A DNA stretch of 64,000 bases from Massilistercora timonensis (GTDB taxonomy: Bacteria > Bacillota > Clostridia > Lachnospirales > Lachnospiraceae). The stretch spans positions 682,001 to 746,000 of the forward strand of contig NZ_LT990039.1 in NCBI RefSeq assembly GCF_900312975.1, written 5' to 3'. How positions within the stretch are numbered: position 1 is the stretch's first letter; the number at the start of each line of letters is the position of its first letter. Shown piece after piece: positions 35,501-42,896 of this stretch. A model generated the notes under the pieces. It saw nothing but the letters and a program-made list of their open reading frames with translations, did not search any database and was not told where the DNA came from. The translations under genes and the position numbers were made by a program.

Positions 35501-35769
35501 AGGCGAAGCTTGTCGCCGGAATCGTCCACCAGGGCAATACCCTTGGAGCCACGGCGCACATACCGTCCCATTTTTTCATTCCACAGGTCATACTCGGCGC
35601 AGGCGGTGGCATCCGGGCGCTGGGCGTAAATCATCATTTGCTCGTGGAATGGGTATTTATAAAGGCGGGCGGCGGTGGTGAGAAAAGCCGTCCACTCCTT
35701 CCAGCTGCCTACAAGCTGGGTCGATACCTGTTCGGCCATCTGCCGGTAAAATTCAGCTTTGGATGGCAT
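26599..35769 (-). CDS. Giant ICE protein: ArdC-like, MutS-I-like, N6-methylase and SNF2 helicase domains
   Basis: The 3056-residue protein has these segments by rough position: an ArdC-like N-terminal ssDNA-binding region (1-110), a low-complexity E/D/R/A/G/P-rich linker (258-376), a MutS-I-like domain with DIILYQMGDFFELYGED (about 755), several large polyvalent repeats, a gamma-class methylase region with GNVPFGQYQV (about 1603), a SNF2 helicase with Walker A HEVGAGKTFEM (about 2215), DEAH (2373) and SKMGAGTNVQDR (about 2706). Such proteins protect or process incoming ICE DNA. The ATG at 35769 has GGGAGG upstream. The linker coincides with an overlapping tnpV gene (34641-34997). Confidence 0.85.
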   Translation of the reverse strand: MPSKAEFYRQMAEQVSTQLVGSWKEWTAFLTTAARLYKYPFHEQMMIYAQRPDATACAEYDLWNEKMGRYVRRGSKGIALVDDSGDKLRLRYVFDISDTGTREHSRTPWLWQLEEQHIGPVSAMLEQNYGVAGDNLAQQLTDVAGKLASEYWDDHQRDFRYIVDGSFLAEYDDYNIEVQFKSAATVSIAYALMSRCGLDTEQYFQHEDFMPIFDFNTPATVGALGAAVSQINQQVLRQIGVTIQIYEREQLAERSVTHGEQPDLHDERRLSDSRPEADRTAGEAPGQVRQDAESVPEGTPAPDLQSAAADREAVPAPHRDRRDSAEPSGADDAPAGERRGRDGAAESQRPDALGGPDEHLQSTGRGDSDGGAYSQLSFFLSEAEQIRIIDEAENVKTSSAFSFAQADIDHVLRLGGNTYRQRERIVAAFEEQKSTTEIADTLKTLYHGGNGIGSITAWYAEDGIHLSHGKTARYDKSAQVISWESAAERIGQLLQDGQFATNVELAEAAGYERSLLAEKFWNLYHDFSEEAREAGYLPILSNNPGRGFPEESAWLTEQLKSPEFRQNLAEEYAAFWTAYQQDRDLLRFHYHKPKEIWENLQDLSLPRTTFTSQLTEVPSVKQFISEDEIDAAMTRGSGFEGGKGRVFTFFQEPHTDKEKVDFLKHKYGIGGHSHALSGAMKSDESHDGKGLHYKKDGCPDVHFTWEKVAKRITDLIQKGRYLTEQEQAEYDKIQAEKALAEEDALQAQQPDPAVWEYNGVKERHPDDIILYQMGDFFELYGEDAKTAAAELDLNLTTRAIPGGGRVEMCGFPANRLEQVVEQLRDKHDVTISAVPKGGRERQEYSMPSIDHEAEQHINAQEAEFGADGTRVFQETEAAAAPTIRELHEQYKPIVLAAVMEDVPYRNACGHSDHENAVIEGNAAIRRAVLGSGNMELLRLYSDTPEFRQRLHREIIDETYPKLHELLHPLTDNDIDKAIQDWNGKIESKHAVVRYMEKHGREKDTAAWLAHEFDGGDGKTPFSVRPESPEGTVLPWPKVQRRIAQLIKEDRFYTEAEQDRFDNIDPIAIREALAERGIVNGELVDEEKLDNDPFIQRVMADVEAISRESVPADEPEQPSPHNLRVLVSDEEYAAARGTLRERTSYDPAVPPYNVGDIVYLDDRPHQITELRDDTVQLLPTGMSYPIYRAESRERFEQLLREDNRNDFYTEFLPANLDTVDQDLRDVLAHGLIGEADKAELSELLRNGKSNQEVALWLSRAYPNIVETMELETGETADYRTMPEGIELEVLDADEKRLAMLFFQWSEVAPLLRGMYARQLDGFEQERPEPAAETPAFQAETVAVYPGDKNNLPYDVVVQTLRTNEPEPPTPAVEPEKTLDEVLDEHPVSIQVNGEWQTFPNVKAAEEASYEEYKANLRRTAENFRITDDHLGEGGPKAKFQANVEAIKLLKYLEETTEQATPEQQKILSRYVGWGGLADAFDPDKESWSKEYAQLKELLTPEEYAAARGSTLNAHYTSPTVIKAIYEAVGRMGFETGNILEPSCGVGNFFGMLPEEMRNSRLYGVELDSISGRIAQQLYPKADITVAGFETTDRRDFYDLAVGNVPFGQYQVRDKAYDKLNFSIHNYFFAKALDQVRPGGVVAFVTSRYTMDAKDSTVRRYLAQRAELLGAIRLPNDAFKKNAGAEVVSDIIFLQKRDRPLDIVPEWTQTGQTEDGFAINRYFLDHPEMVLGRQEPESTAHGMDYTVNPIEGLELADQLHDAVKYIRGTYQEAELPELGEGEAIDTSIPADPNVKNYSYTVVDGDVYYRENSCMVRPDLNATAEARVKGLVGLRECVQQLIDLQMDAATPDSAIQDKQAELNRLYDSFSAKYGLINDRANRLAFADDSSYYLLCALEVIDEDGKLERKADMFTKRTIKPHKAVDTVDTASEALAVSISEKAFVDMAYMAELTGKTGDELAAELKGVIFRVPGQLEKDGTPHYVTADEYLSGNVRRKLRQAQRAAQQDPSFAVNVEALTAAQPKDLDASEIEVRLGATWIDKEYIQQFMYETFDTPFYLQRNIEVNYSSFTAEWQITGKSSVSQNNVAAYTTYGTSRANAYKILEDSLNLRDVRIYDTIEDADGKERRVLNAKETTLAAQKQQAIRDAFKDWIWKDPDRRQALVRQYNEEMNSTRPREYDGGHITFGGMNPAITLREHQKNAIAHVLYGGNTLLAHEVGAGKTFEMVAAAMESKRLGLCQKSLFVVPNHLTEQWASEFLRLYPSANILVTTKKDFETHNRKKFCARIATGDYDAIIMGHSQFEKIPISRERQERLLQEQIDEITEGIAEVKYSGGERFTVKQLERTKKSLEARLEKLQAESRKDDVVTFEQLGVDRLFVDEAHNYKNLFLYTKMRNVAGLSTSDAQKSSDMFAKCRYMDELTGNRGVIFATGTPVSNSMTELYTMQRYLQYDRLQELNMTHFDCWASRFGETVTALELAPEGTGYRARTRFSKFFNLPELMNLFREVADIKTADQLNLPTPEVEYHNIVAQPTEHQKEMVQVLSERASRVHSGSVDPSEDNMLKITGDGRKLGLDQRIINQLLPDEPGTKVNQCVGNIMQIWRDGEADKLTQLVFCDISTPQAAPSKKAAKQLDNPTLHALEQAVPLDEPEPAFTIYEDIRQKLIAQGMPAEQIAFIHEAKTEVQKKELFSKVRTGQVRVLLGSTSKMGAGTNVQDRLVALHDLDCPWRPGDLAQRKGRIERQGNQNPLVHVYRYVTEGTFDAYLWQTVENKQKFISQIMTSKSPVRSCDDVDETALSFAEIKALCAGDPRIKERMDLDVEVARLKLMKADHQSKQYRLEDQLLKYFPQEIETNKGFIKGFEADLETLAAHPHPEDGFAGMEIRGDVLTDKENAGAALLDACKEVKGSEPVQIGSYRGFTMSVEFSAWKQEYTLLLKGQMTHRASLGTDPRGNLTRIDNALAQMPQRLEAVKNQLDNLYQQQAAAKEEIGKPFPFEDDLRVKSARLVELDTLLNIDGKGHAQPETVVAKSARPSVLDSLKRPVPPRSPEKKPKQHEEVR
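34641..34997 (-). CDS. tnpV: TnpV-family protein, encoded inside the giant gene in another frame
   Basis: The 118-residue product begins MENSLTYTMNGDYQIPDL and contains LGKYGRMRKAYLKEHRP and MPQLAKDAGATEQL, recognisable as the TnpV family of transposon-encoded proteins (first described in Tn4451). The ATG has AAAGGAG 7-8 nt upstream. Codon use in this frame (CTG, CAG, GAG, AAG) looks selected. In the giant gene's frame the same DNA encodes only a biased polar linker. Both frames are open and on the same strand. TnpV function is not established. Confidence 0.75.
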   Translation of the reverse strand: MENSLTYTMNGDYQIPDLKLTEQPEKPLGKYGRMRKAYLKEHRPLIYNQLLLTEKLYPHLIEIDETAQSRLEQMMPQLAKDAGATEQLKASDPMRWVGLMNTCKAQAEEILMAELIHS

Positions 35770-35848
35770 GGTTTTCTGTCCTCCCTTCATGTTGAATAGA
35801 AATGGGACGGCATATCAGGCCGTCCCATCAGGTCTTTATGTGTGTTTT

Positions 35849-36064
35849 TTACTCGTCGAAATCTGGGTACAGCTCCAGTTCGGCAAACTCGGTGTCGTTC
35901 ATAGCTTGGAGTTTACCCAGGGCGCTGTCCGTCAGTTCCCGCAGCTCGGCTTCCTCCGGCGAAAGCTCACCGCGCATCTCCGTCAGAGCGTCGATCAGCC
36001 CGGTGCGGCTGCCGGTGTTGTAGATGCAAAGAAGGTTCGTTTCCTCAAAGGTGAAGTTGTTCAT
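35849..36064 (-). CDS. TTRAP-type transposon-transfer assisting protein
   Basis: The 71-residue acidic protein (NNFTFEETNLLCIYNTGSR, GELSPEEAELREL, ending LYPDFDE) is recognisable as the small family called putative transposon-transfer assisting protein (TTRAP), always found between the primase-ArdC and giant helicase genes of these ICEs. It starts 1 nt after the upstream gene ends, so translation is coupled. Confidence 0.75.
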   Translation of the reverse strand: MNNFTFEETNLLCIYNTGSRTGLIDALTEMRGELSPEEAELRELTDSALGKLQAMNDTEFAELELYPDFDE

Positions 36065-36065
36065 A

Positions 36066-39000
36066 TCAAAGCTCCCTTTCCGCGCTCTTTTTTTGCGCTG
36101 TCTTTTTGTGTTCCGTCTTGGGCTGGCTTTTCAGCTGCTCCATTACGGACTTTTTCTTTTCCCGTTCCTCTCGATGGACGGCTGCTGCCAAGTCCATAAG
36201 AGAAATGGGCTGACCACTGCGGGCCTGTTGTTCCAGCTGGGCCACTGTCGGCTCCTTTGGGCCGTTATTGATGATACCGTCGATCATGCCGTAATCATCT
36301 TCCACCGTCATTTCCGCATTTCTCAGCGAATTTTCCGGCAAGAAACCTTGCACCTGGGTGAAACCAACACTGTCGCAGTAATGACAGGATACCTGACCAT
36401 TCTGCTTGATGGCAACGATGTCACTGACGCTCATAGACGGGCTGTGAAAATCCACCGGCTTTTGCAGATTGAACTGCTCATACAGCCTTTCCAGCTGCTC
36501 CATAGTGCTGCCGGAACCGTCCAGAGGGGCGGTATAGATAAGGTCATAGTTACTCCGCTCTACGGACAGATTGTGCGATTGCAGCCAATCCAGATTCATA
36601 AAACGCACATTCTGCGGGTCATCCTTGCTCACCTGATAAATAGCAAAACAATTTCCCTCATGGGAAAGAAACGCCTGTTCCCGTTCCAACTGCCGATCCT
36701 GTCGTTCCAAAACTTTTTCGTGAAAGTCCGGGCTTTGCTCCCATTCCTCGCGGGACACAGCAAAGATACCGTCATGGGCGTCCAGGTCGGCAGTGTCAAA
36801 GGCCATTTCCGGGTTTTCACCCTCCTGGACGATATAAACGGTCAGGTCTCGCTCCATCAGCTCATAGGCTCGCTCTTTGGAGAGGGGCAGAAGGTCACCG
36901 TCCAGGTAGCCGCATTTCTCCAGATCATCCTGAGTCAGTGCCGGGTCCGGCATGGGATACTCGTCCAACGCCTGCTCCTGGGCATCCGGCAGCTGGGTGG
37001 CGGCAGCTTCTGTGGTCTGCTGGCTGACCTGTTCCTGCATCTGGTGGTAAGCCGCCTCCTGCAAAGTCTCGATCATGGACAGCGGCGCATACTTGATGGA
37101 CTTGCCGCCCATCCCCAGGTCCTCGCAGATATGGCTAACCGCTGTGGAACGGCCCATATCCGGCCCGTCCAACTGGCCGCCGTCCATCTGCTTCATGGTT
37201 GCCACATCGTAGAGCGTGTAGTCCCAGCCGGTGTCGCAGGGCTGAACATGAAGGTAGCTGGTATCATCCAGCACCAACAGGGCCTCCCGGTACTCGGCGC
37301 TGGGCTGGACACTTTCGGTATTTTCCGGCTCGGTCAGCTGTTCCGGTTCAGTCATCGGCACCAGCTGATCCAAGCGTCCCATAAGCTCGGCAGCTTTTTG
37401 GGTGGTTTCATCCGGTTCATCCTCGTTCACGATATTCTGGAGCCATTCGCGTACACCGCTGGCATCTCCGCTTCGGAGTGTGGCAGTCAGTTCGTGCAGT
37501 GCGTCCTCACGGCTATCTGCATTGTTCCGATACTCATAAGGGTCATAATCGAAAGTGAACTGGTCGATGTCTGCTGCCAGCTGCTCGATAGAGTCCTGCT
37601 GCGGTTCCGTGGCGGCAGTCAGGTCAATGCCGCGCTCCTTGCAGATTTCCTTGTAGTTGCGCTCGATGTCGTTAATCAGCTCGCAGGAAGTCTTGTTGAT
37701 GGTCTCCAGACTGGCCCGCAGCTCCTTCAGCTCCTTGTCCTTCGACCAGGAAGCGATGTAGCCAAAACTGTTCTCGCCGGTCTGGATGCCGAAATACTGG
37801 CAAACCGCATAAGAAATGCTCTCGGCCTCCACTTCCTCGGTGTTGCGGTTCTTGGCGGCCTGTTTCACCGCCGTCAGATCTTCCTCCACTTCCAACCGCC
37901 ACTCAAACCGATTCTCGTCCACATAGCGCCAGCCTTCCTCGGCGGCGGCCTGTTCCGCCTCTGCTTCGGTGGCGAAGTCCAGACGGAAGTCATGCTTGGT
38001 GCCGCCCTCGCTCACCATCACGATCTTCCAGGTCGGCTCCGCTTCGTACTTTTTGGGGTCGTGGAGCTTACTGTGCGCGGTCTCATGGACAGCGGCGGAA
38101 ACAGTCTGCACCTCGCTCATGCCTTCCCGGATGGCGATCCGCTGCTGGTCAGAGGAGAAATAGCCGTCCATGTTCTCGGCCATCGGCTCAAACTCGATGG
38201 GAACCGGAGCCGAGCGGCGCAGAGCTTCCATGAAAGCCTCATAGTGCGGCACCGTCCCGGACAGGCTGGAGGCCAGCTCTGGCAGGGGCTTTCCGTCCGT
38301 CTGGCTCACATCGAACACCTTCACCGGACGGAACATGGGGATTTCAATTTCTTTTTCCTCCATGACCGCCTTGCCATCCGCGTCCAGGATGGGTGCATGA
38401 GTATCCGGGTCGCGCTTCATTTCCTCGATCTTCTTTTTGTAGGGCGTGGGGGCAATGATGGTGATACCATGCTCACCCTTTTTCACATGGCGCTCAAACT
38501 GATTTTTCCACTTGTTGAACCCGGCCACCAGGGTGGCGTCCGGGCGCTGCATATAGATGAGCATGGTGTTGTTGACGGAGTAGCGGTGGAACTTGGACAT
38601 GACGGACAGATAGCGCATATACTTCTCGCTCTCAAACAGTTCCTTGATACCCTGTTCAATGCCCGCTGTGATCTCTTGTAACCGTTCTCGATTGGTGGTC
38701 TTATCAGCCATGAATTTCACTCTCCTTTCCAATTTGGCTATTTCTGATTGATGTTCGGCAATCCACAGCTTTTGCTCCTCCGGGCTGTTCTCCAGAAAAA
38801 AATCCAGCAGATAGCCCACATAGTCCTTTTTCTGGATTGCCTCCATGAATCGGGGATGTGGATTTTCCTCCGGTGTTTTGGGTGTGTAGTCCGTTTCCCA
38901 CTTGCGGAGCAAATGAAAGTAGTCGGCCAGGACACGAAAGGCATGGTCTCGGTCCTCCTTGAATTTCTGCGCCTCGGATTTCTGGCGGACATGGCGTCGC

Positions 39001-39287
39001 CGGGGAGGGGCCTGACTGTCATAAGCCAGGCCAAAATCCTGGGCCAGCTTCTCGGCGGCCTCTTTGGGGGACAGATTGTAGAGCCTCGCTGTGAAGTCAA
39101 TCACATCGCCGGTGGCTCCGCAGCCAAAGCAATAAAAATATTCCTCGTTCAGCTTCATGCTGGGATTTTTGTCATCGTGGAAGGGACAACAGGCCATGCC
39201 GCTCCGGTTGACCTCGATTCCGTACATCTGCGCTGCTTCTCGGACGGTGATGGACTGCTTGACAGCCTCAAAGACACTTTCAGCCAT
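36066..39287 (-). CDS. CHC2 primase-ArdC-DUF4316-like fusion protein
   Basis: The 1073-residue protein starts with a CHC2 zinc finger (CPFHDDKNPS, YFYCFGCGATGD; residues 33-60) and helical primase region to about 190. From MADKTTNRERL (about residue 193) comes an ArdC-like antirestriction region: ssDNA-binding segment with MLIYMQRPDATLVAGF and zinc metallopeptidase motif HETAHSKLH (about residue 400). YodL/DUF4316-like repeats follow to the end. Many ICEs encode primase and ArdC parts separately. Here no stop separates them, yet a good ribosome binding site (GGAAAGGAGAG) precedes the internal ATG near 38711, so a second shorter product is likely. Confidence 0.8.
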   Translation of the reverse strand: MAESVFEAVKQSITVREAAQMYGIEVNRSGMACCPFHDDKNPSMKLNEEYFYCFGCGATGDVIDFTARLYNLSPKEAAEKLAQDFGLAYDSQAPPRRRHVRQKSEAQKFKEDRDHAFRVLADYFHLLRKWETDYTPKTPEENPHPRFMEAIQKKDYVGYLLDFFLENSPEEQKLWIAEHQSEIAKLERRVKFMADKTTNRERLQEITAGIEQGIKELFESEKYMRYLSVMSKFHRYSVNNTMLIYMQRPDATLVAGFNKWKNQFERHVKKGEHGITIIAPTPYKKKIEEMKRDPDTHAPILDADGKAVMEEKEIEIPMFRPVKVFDVSQTDGKPLPELASSLSGTVPHYEAFMEALRRSAPVPIEFEPMAENMDGYFSSDQQRIAIREGMSEVQTVSAAVHETAHSKLHDPKKYEAEPTWKIVMVSEGGTKHDFRLDFATEAEAEQAAAEEGWRYVDENRFEWRLEVEEDLTAVKQAAKNRNTEEVEAESISYAVCQYFGIQTGENSFGYIASWSKDKELKELRASLETINKTSCELINDIERNYKEICKERGIDLTAATEPQQDSIEQLAADIDQFTFDYDPYEYRNNADSREDALHELTATLRSGDASGVREWLQNIVNEDEPDETTQKAAELMGRLDQLVPMTEPEQLTEPENTESVQPSAEYREALLVLDDTSYLHVQPCDTGWDYTLYDVATMKQMDGGQLDGPDMGRSTAVSHICEDLGMGGKSIKYAPLSMIETLQEAAYHQMQEQVSQQTTEAAATQLPDAQEQALDEYPMPDPALTQDDLEKCGYLDGDLLPLSKERAYELMERDLTVYIVQEGENPEMAFDTADLDAHDGIFAVSREEWEQSPDFHEKVLERQDRQLEREQAFLSHEGNCFAIYQVSKDDPQNVRFMNLDWLQSHNLSVERSNYDLIYTAPLDGSGSTMEQLERLYEQFNLQKPVDFHSPSMSVSDIVAIKQNGQVSCHYCDSVGFTQVQGFLPENSLRNAEMTVEDDYGMIDGIINNGPKEPTVAQLEQQARSGQPISLMDLAAAVHREEREKKKSVMEQLKSQPKTEHKKTAQKKSAEREL

Positions 39288-39289
39288 GC

Positions 39290-39571
39290 TTACTCATTGC
39301 CTTTCTTGGGGGTGGGCGGCCTGTATCCGGCAGCCTTGGCCAGTTCACTGGCTGCCTTACGGCGCTCGGCGCTGTAAGGTTCCCGGACGGACACACAGCG
39401 TTTGGGAACGAGAAAGGTCTGGCGGTCCTTTTTCACAATCTGGTCCGGGTATTTCTCTGCCAGTCGCCGCAGCTTCTCCAGCAGCCGGGGGTCATGGGTA
39501 TAGACCTCGGCGGTGGCTTCGGCCTGGTTGTAGAGGATGATGGTTTCCTGTTCATAGCGTGAGAGCTTCAT
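39290..39571 (-). CDS. Hypothetical ICE protein, 93 residues
   Basis: The small basic protein (MKLSRYEQETIILYNQAEA, DPRLLEKLRRLAEKYPDQ, VPKRCVSVREPY) recurs in Tn1549-like elements between topoisomerase III and the primase gene. It overlaps the topB stop by 4 nt and ends 2 nt before the next ATG, so the four genes are translated as a chain. Function unknown. Confidence 0.65.
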   Translation of the reverse strand: MKLSRYEQETIILYNQAEATAEVYTHDPRLLEKLRRLAEKYPDQIVKKDRQTFLVPKRCVSVREPYSAERRKAASELAKAAGYRPPTPKKGNE

Positions 39572-41667
39572 CGTTTGCCACCTTTCTGCTGGTCAAACTC
39601 CAGCTTGAAGTTGGCGTACTGCCCATCATCCGCCAACACCACAGTGGCATCGTAGGTCTTGCCGGTTTTCTCGGAGTACAAGCCCCTCACATGAGCGCGG
39701 CCATCTTTGAGCAGTGCCGTTACGATGGCTTTGGTAGGTTGCTTGTGCTTCATCTCCCACCACTTGTTGTTTTTCCAAATTGCAAATTTGCAAGATTCTG
39801 TCTGACAGAAGAAGCCTTTTTGCATTTCTGCAACCTCTCCGCCACAGCGGGGGCATTTGCCCACCACTTCGTGGGAAGGGCTGAACAAATACTCCGTTCC
39901 CTTGATAGCTTGATAGGTTCCCACAAGTTCTTTGAGCATGGCACTAATCCCAGCCATGAAATCCTCCGGGGCCAGCTCGCCACGCTCGATCTCACCCAGC
40001 CGGTACTCCCACTCAGCAGTCAGAAGGGGCGATTGCAGCTGCTCCGGCAACACGGTGATAAGGGATACCGCGTCATGGGATGGCATGAGCTGCACGGTTT
40101 TCTTGCTCTTTTTGCGCTCCAAAAAGCCGGTGGAAACCAGCTTTTCCAGAATCCCGGCGCGGGTGGCCGGGGTCCCCAGGCCCTTGCGCTCGGCATCCTC
40201 CGGCATATCGTCCTTCCCGGCAGTCTCCATTGCGGAGAGTAGCGTATCTTCGGTGAAGTGCTTGGGCGGGGTGGTCTTGCCCTCCTTGACGGTAGCACCA
40301 GAAAGGGGCAGCGTCTGACCTTCAGACAGCTCAGGCAGAGCCTTGTCCTCGGGTTCTTTGTCCTGCTCCACATTCTTCAGCCCTGCGCGATAGGCAGCGT
40401 CCAGCGCCCGCCAGCCGTAATTTTTCACTGTGCGGCCTTTGGCAGTAAACTCCGCTCCGGCGCACTCGACAACAACGGCGGTTTCCGCAAAGGTATAGGG
40501 CTGGGCCACGGCGCACAGCAGGCGCAGAGCCACCAACTCCAGCACCGCCTTTTCGCCCACCGGCAGGCCGGACAGGTCCGCGCCCTGGAGGTTGCGGGTA
40601 GGGATCACTGCATGATGGTCGGTCACTTTCTTGTCGTTGACAATCTGGGCGGCATTGCAGGCAATCTCCATGCCATTGGAAAAGGGCATCGCCCCGGCAG
40701 TGAGCTGGACCAGCTCCGGTAGACTCGCCGCCATATCCGAAGTCAGATAGCGGCTGTCCGTCCGAGGGTAGGTACAGAGCTTCTTTTCATACAAATTTTG
40801 CAGGTAGTCCAGGGTTTGCTGGGCGGTGAACCCCAGCAGCCGGTTGGCGTCCCGTTGGAGGGTGGTCAGGTCATAGAGGGCGGGCGGCTTCTCGGATTTG
40901 TTTTTGCGCCCCACTTTTTTCACTGTGGCAGCCGCACCTTGGCAGGCCGTTTTCAGCTGTTGGGCGGCAGCCTTGTCTGCCATGCGCTCCCCGGAAACGG
41001 TGAAACCGGGCAGCTCCAGTGTGACCGTGTAGAATGGCACCGGCTTGAAGGTGTCGATCTCGGCTTCTCGCTGGACAATGAGGGCCAGCGTCGGGGACAT
41101 GACACGTCCGATGTTGAGGGTCCGGTGGTACAGCACGGAAAACAGCCGGGTGGCATTGATACCCACCAGCCAGTCCGCTTTGGCGCGGCAGAGGGCCGCA
41201 TCCCGCAGGCCGTCATAGTCTGCACCGGGGCGCAGGTTTGCAAAGCCCTCCCGGATGGCGGAATCCTCCATTGAGGAAATCCAGAGCCGCTTCATGGGCT
41301 TCTGGCAGCCCGCCAGCTCATAGACGCTGCGGAAGATCAGCTCCCCCTCGCGTCCGGCGTCGCAGGCGTTTACCACTTCGGTCACATCCGGGGCGTTCAT
41401 CAGCTGCTTCAGCACATCAAACTGTTTCTTCTTGTCCTTGCTCACCACCATCTGCCAGGGTTCCGGCAGAATGGGCAGATCGTCATAGCGCCACTTGGCG
41501 TAGTCCGGGTTATAAGCGTCGGCGTCGGCCAGACCAGCCAGATGGCCCACACACCAGCTGACCCGCCAGCCGCCGCCCTCCAGATAGCCGTCCTTGCGGG
41601 CGGTGGCCCCAATCACGGCGGCCAGACTTTGGGCAACGGACGGTTTCTCAGCGATCACCAGCTTCAT
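39568..41667 (-). CDS. topB: DNA topoisomerase III (TopB/TraE type)
   Basis: The 699-residue type IA topoisomerase has a TOPRIM domain beginning MKLVIAEKPSVAQSLA with the DAGREGELIFR motif (about residue 105). The active-site Tyr is in the LCTYPRTDSRYL block (about residue 310). Later are HHAVIPTR and a C-terminal zinc ribbon CPRCGGEV..CQTESCKF. ICE-encoded topoisomerase III resolves DNA intermediates during transfer and replication. Confidence 0.9.
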   Translation of the reverse strand: MKLVIAEKPSVAQSLAAVIGATARKDGYLEGGGWRVSWCVGHLAGLADADAYNPDYAKWRYDDLPILPEPWQMVVSKDKKKQFDVLKQLMNAPDVTEVVNACDAGREGELIFRSVYELAGCQKPMKRLWISSMEDSAIREGFANLRPGADYDGLRDAALCRAKADWLVGINATRLFSVLYHRTLNIGRVMSPTLALIVQREAEIDTFKPVPFYTVTLELPGFTVSGERMADKAAAQQLKTACQGAAATVKKVGRKNKSEKPPALYDLTTLQRDANRLLGFTAQQTLDYLQNLYEKKLCTYPRTDSRYLTSDMAASLPELVQLTAGAMPFSNGMEIACNAAQIVNDKKVTDHHAVIPTRNLQGADLSGLPVGEKAVLELVALRLLCAVAQPYTFAETAVVVECAGAEFTAKGRTVKNYGWRALDAAYRAGLKNVEQDKEPEDKALPELSEGQTLPLSGATVKEGKTTPPKHFTEDTLLSAMETAGKDDMPEDAERKGLGTPATRAGILEKLVSTGFLERKKSKKTVQLMPSHDAVSLITVLPEQLQSPLLTAEWEYRLGEIERGELAPEDFMAGISAMLKELVGTYQAIKGTEYLFSPSHEVVGKCPRCGGEVAEMQKGFFCQTESCKFAIWKNNKWWEMKHKQPTKAIVTALLKDGRAHVRGLYSEKTGKTYDATVVLADDGQYANFKLEFDQQKGGKR

Positions 41668-41866
41668 GGTTTTTCATCCTCCTTTCCCGCAGCCATGCGG
41701 TCAGCTGCCGGTGGCAGAATCCCACGCAGGGCTGACCGTCACGGTAATTTCCGCAGCCATAACAGGGGTGGCCGGGAGATAAAGTAGGAGGACGGGAAGT
41801 TTCCTTCCCGCCCTCCGGCCTGCGTGTCATCATGCGTTCATAGGGGCTGTCGGTGAAGCGGGTCAA
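41648..41866 (-). CDS. Small cysteine-rich protein
   Basis: Up to 72 residues contain CYGCGNYRDGQPCVGFCHRQL, a probable zinc-binding knuckle, then RERRMKNHE. The C-terminal part is conserved in spirit with small ORFs that precede topB in related ICEs. The start is uncertain: a TTG at 41866 overlapping the DUF4366 stop, or internal ATGs near 41836. It overlaps topB by 20 nt. Confidence 0.5.
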   Translation of the reverse strand: MTRFTDSPYERMMTRRPEGGKETSRPPTLSPGHPCYGCGNYRDGQPCVGFCHRQLTAWLRERRMKNHEAGDR

Positions 41867-42636
41867 ACCGTCTTGTCCTCGCTTTCCTCGTCGCCGCCCC
41901 CGTCAGCGTCCGGCTCGTCAGATTCCTCGGTCTCCCAGGAGTCCTCGTCCTCCTGATCGGTATCATCCTCGCCGTAGTCATAATCGTCCAAATTGTCGTT
42001 GCCCTTGGTCTTGGGTCTGCTTTTTACCAGCTTAAAGTAGGCAAAAGCGCCGCCGCCACCCATCAGAGCCAGCACCGCCAAAAGAATGGCCGGATTCAGT
42101 CCTGCGGGTTTCTGCGCCGGTTCTTCCGGTTCCGGGGTTTCTTCCGGGGTCTCCGGTTCCGGCTCCTTACCCGTGCAGGCGCTCATATTGGTGGCACACA
42201 CCGGGCAGGCCGTATTCACCGCACCGGCCACACATTTCTCCGTACAGGTACAGGTGGCGGGCTGCTCCTGGGTGGTCTGACCGTCCTCCATCAGCGCCAT
42301 CAGGTCCGCCTCGTCCACCTGGTTTAAGAAGTGGACAGCGGTTTCCTTGTCCTCGTTGGCCCGGTCAATGAGGATGTAGAAGTAGTTGCCTGCCTTGGTG
42401 GTGACGGTGATGAGCTGCTTGTTGTCGCCGAAATCATCCACCAGGGCGGCGTTGCCATCCGGGGTCAGGGCCGGACTGTCCTCGGTTTCCTCCACGACCA
42501 CATTGCTGTCGTTGGTGGCATCCTCCGCCGGAAGTTCTTCCGTTCCCTGGGCAAAGGCAGTCACGGAAAGGCCCATCATCAGCACCAGGGCGGCGCAGAG
42601 GGCCGAAAGGGTTTTGAAAATTTTCTTATTCTTCAT
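41863..42636 (-). CDS. DUF4366 secreted/membrane ICE protein
   Basis: The 257-residue protein has a signal peptide (KTLSALCAALVLMMGLSVTAFA), a folded region with NYFYILIDRANEDKETAVHF (about residues 80-110), a Cys-rich segment, a Pro/Glu-rich linker, one membrane segment (AILLAVLALMGGGGAFAYF) and an acidic tail. This layout is DUF4366, a conserved surface component of Tn1549-type conjugation modules. The ATG at 42636 has GGAGG upstream; the longer frame starting at 42699 lacks one. Confidence 0.8.
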   Translation of the reverse strand: MKNKKIFKTLSALCAALVLMMGLSVTAFAQGTEELPAEDATNDSNVVVEETEDSPALTPDGNAALVDDFGDNKQLITVTTKAGNYFYILIDRANEDKETAVHFLNQVDEADLMALMEDGQTTQEQPATCTCTEKCVAGAVNTACPVCATNMSACTGKEPEPETPEETPEPEEPAQKPAGLNPAILLAVLALMGGGGAFAYFKLVKSRPKTKGNDNLDDYDYGEDDTDQEDEDSWETEESDEPDADGGGDEESEDKTV

Positions 42637-42883
42637 GGTCGGTATCCTCCTGTTCGTTGTAGTTGGCGGAGGCAGCGGCCATGCCAGGGACCGTACCACC
42701 GGAGAGCATGGCGTTCAGCTGCTCCGGGGTCAGCCGCAGGGCGCGCACCATCTGAACGATTTCCAGGTTCTCCGCCTCGGTTTTCTGCGCCTCCAGGGTT
42801 TTCAGCTTGTCCTGGTACTCCGCGATCTTCTCGCGGACCTTGGCAATCTCCTGGTCAATGCGCTGGATTTTGTTCTTAGCCAT
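42626..42883 (-). CDS. DUF4315 coiled-coil protein
   Basis: The 85-residue protein is a clear coiled coil (NKIQRIDQEIAKVREKIAEY, KLKTLEAQKTEAEN) followed by RALRLTPEQLNAML. It is the DUF4315 family, always upstream of DUF4366. Its AGGAG site (42892-42896 on the minus strand) is the exact point where IS110 copy 1 begins, so the native promoter and upstream operon are now about 1.6 kb away; transcription must cross the insertion or start inside it. Confidence 0.75.
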   Translation of the reverse strand: MAKNKIQRIDQEIAKVREKIAEYQDKLKTLEAQKTEAENLEIVQMVRALRLTPEQLNAMLSGGTVPGMAAASANYNEQEDTDHEE

Positions 42884-42896
42884 TTCAATCACTCCT

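Noticed and set aside
36024..38681. Very long open frame on the plus strand opposite the primase-ArdC gene
   Set aside because: It mirrors codon bias of the minus-strand gene, has no ribosome binding site or recognisable domain, and the opposite strand encodes clear motifs.
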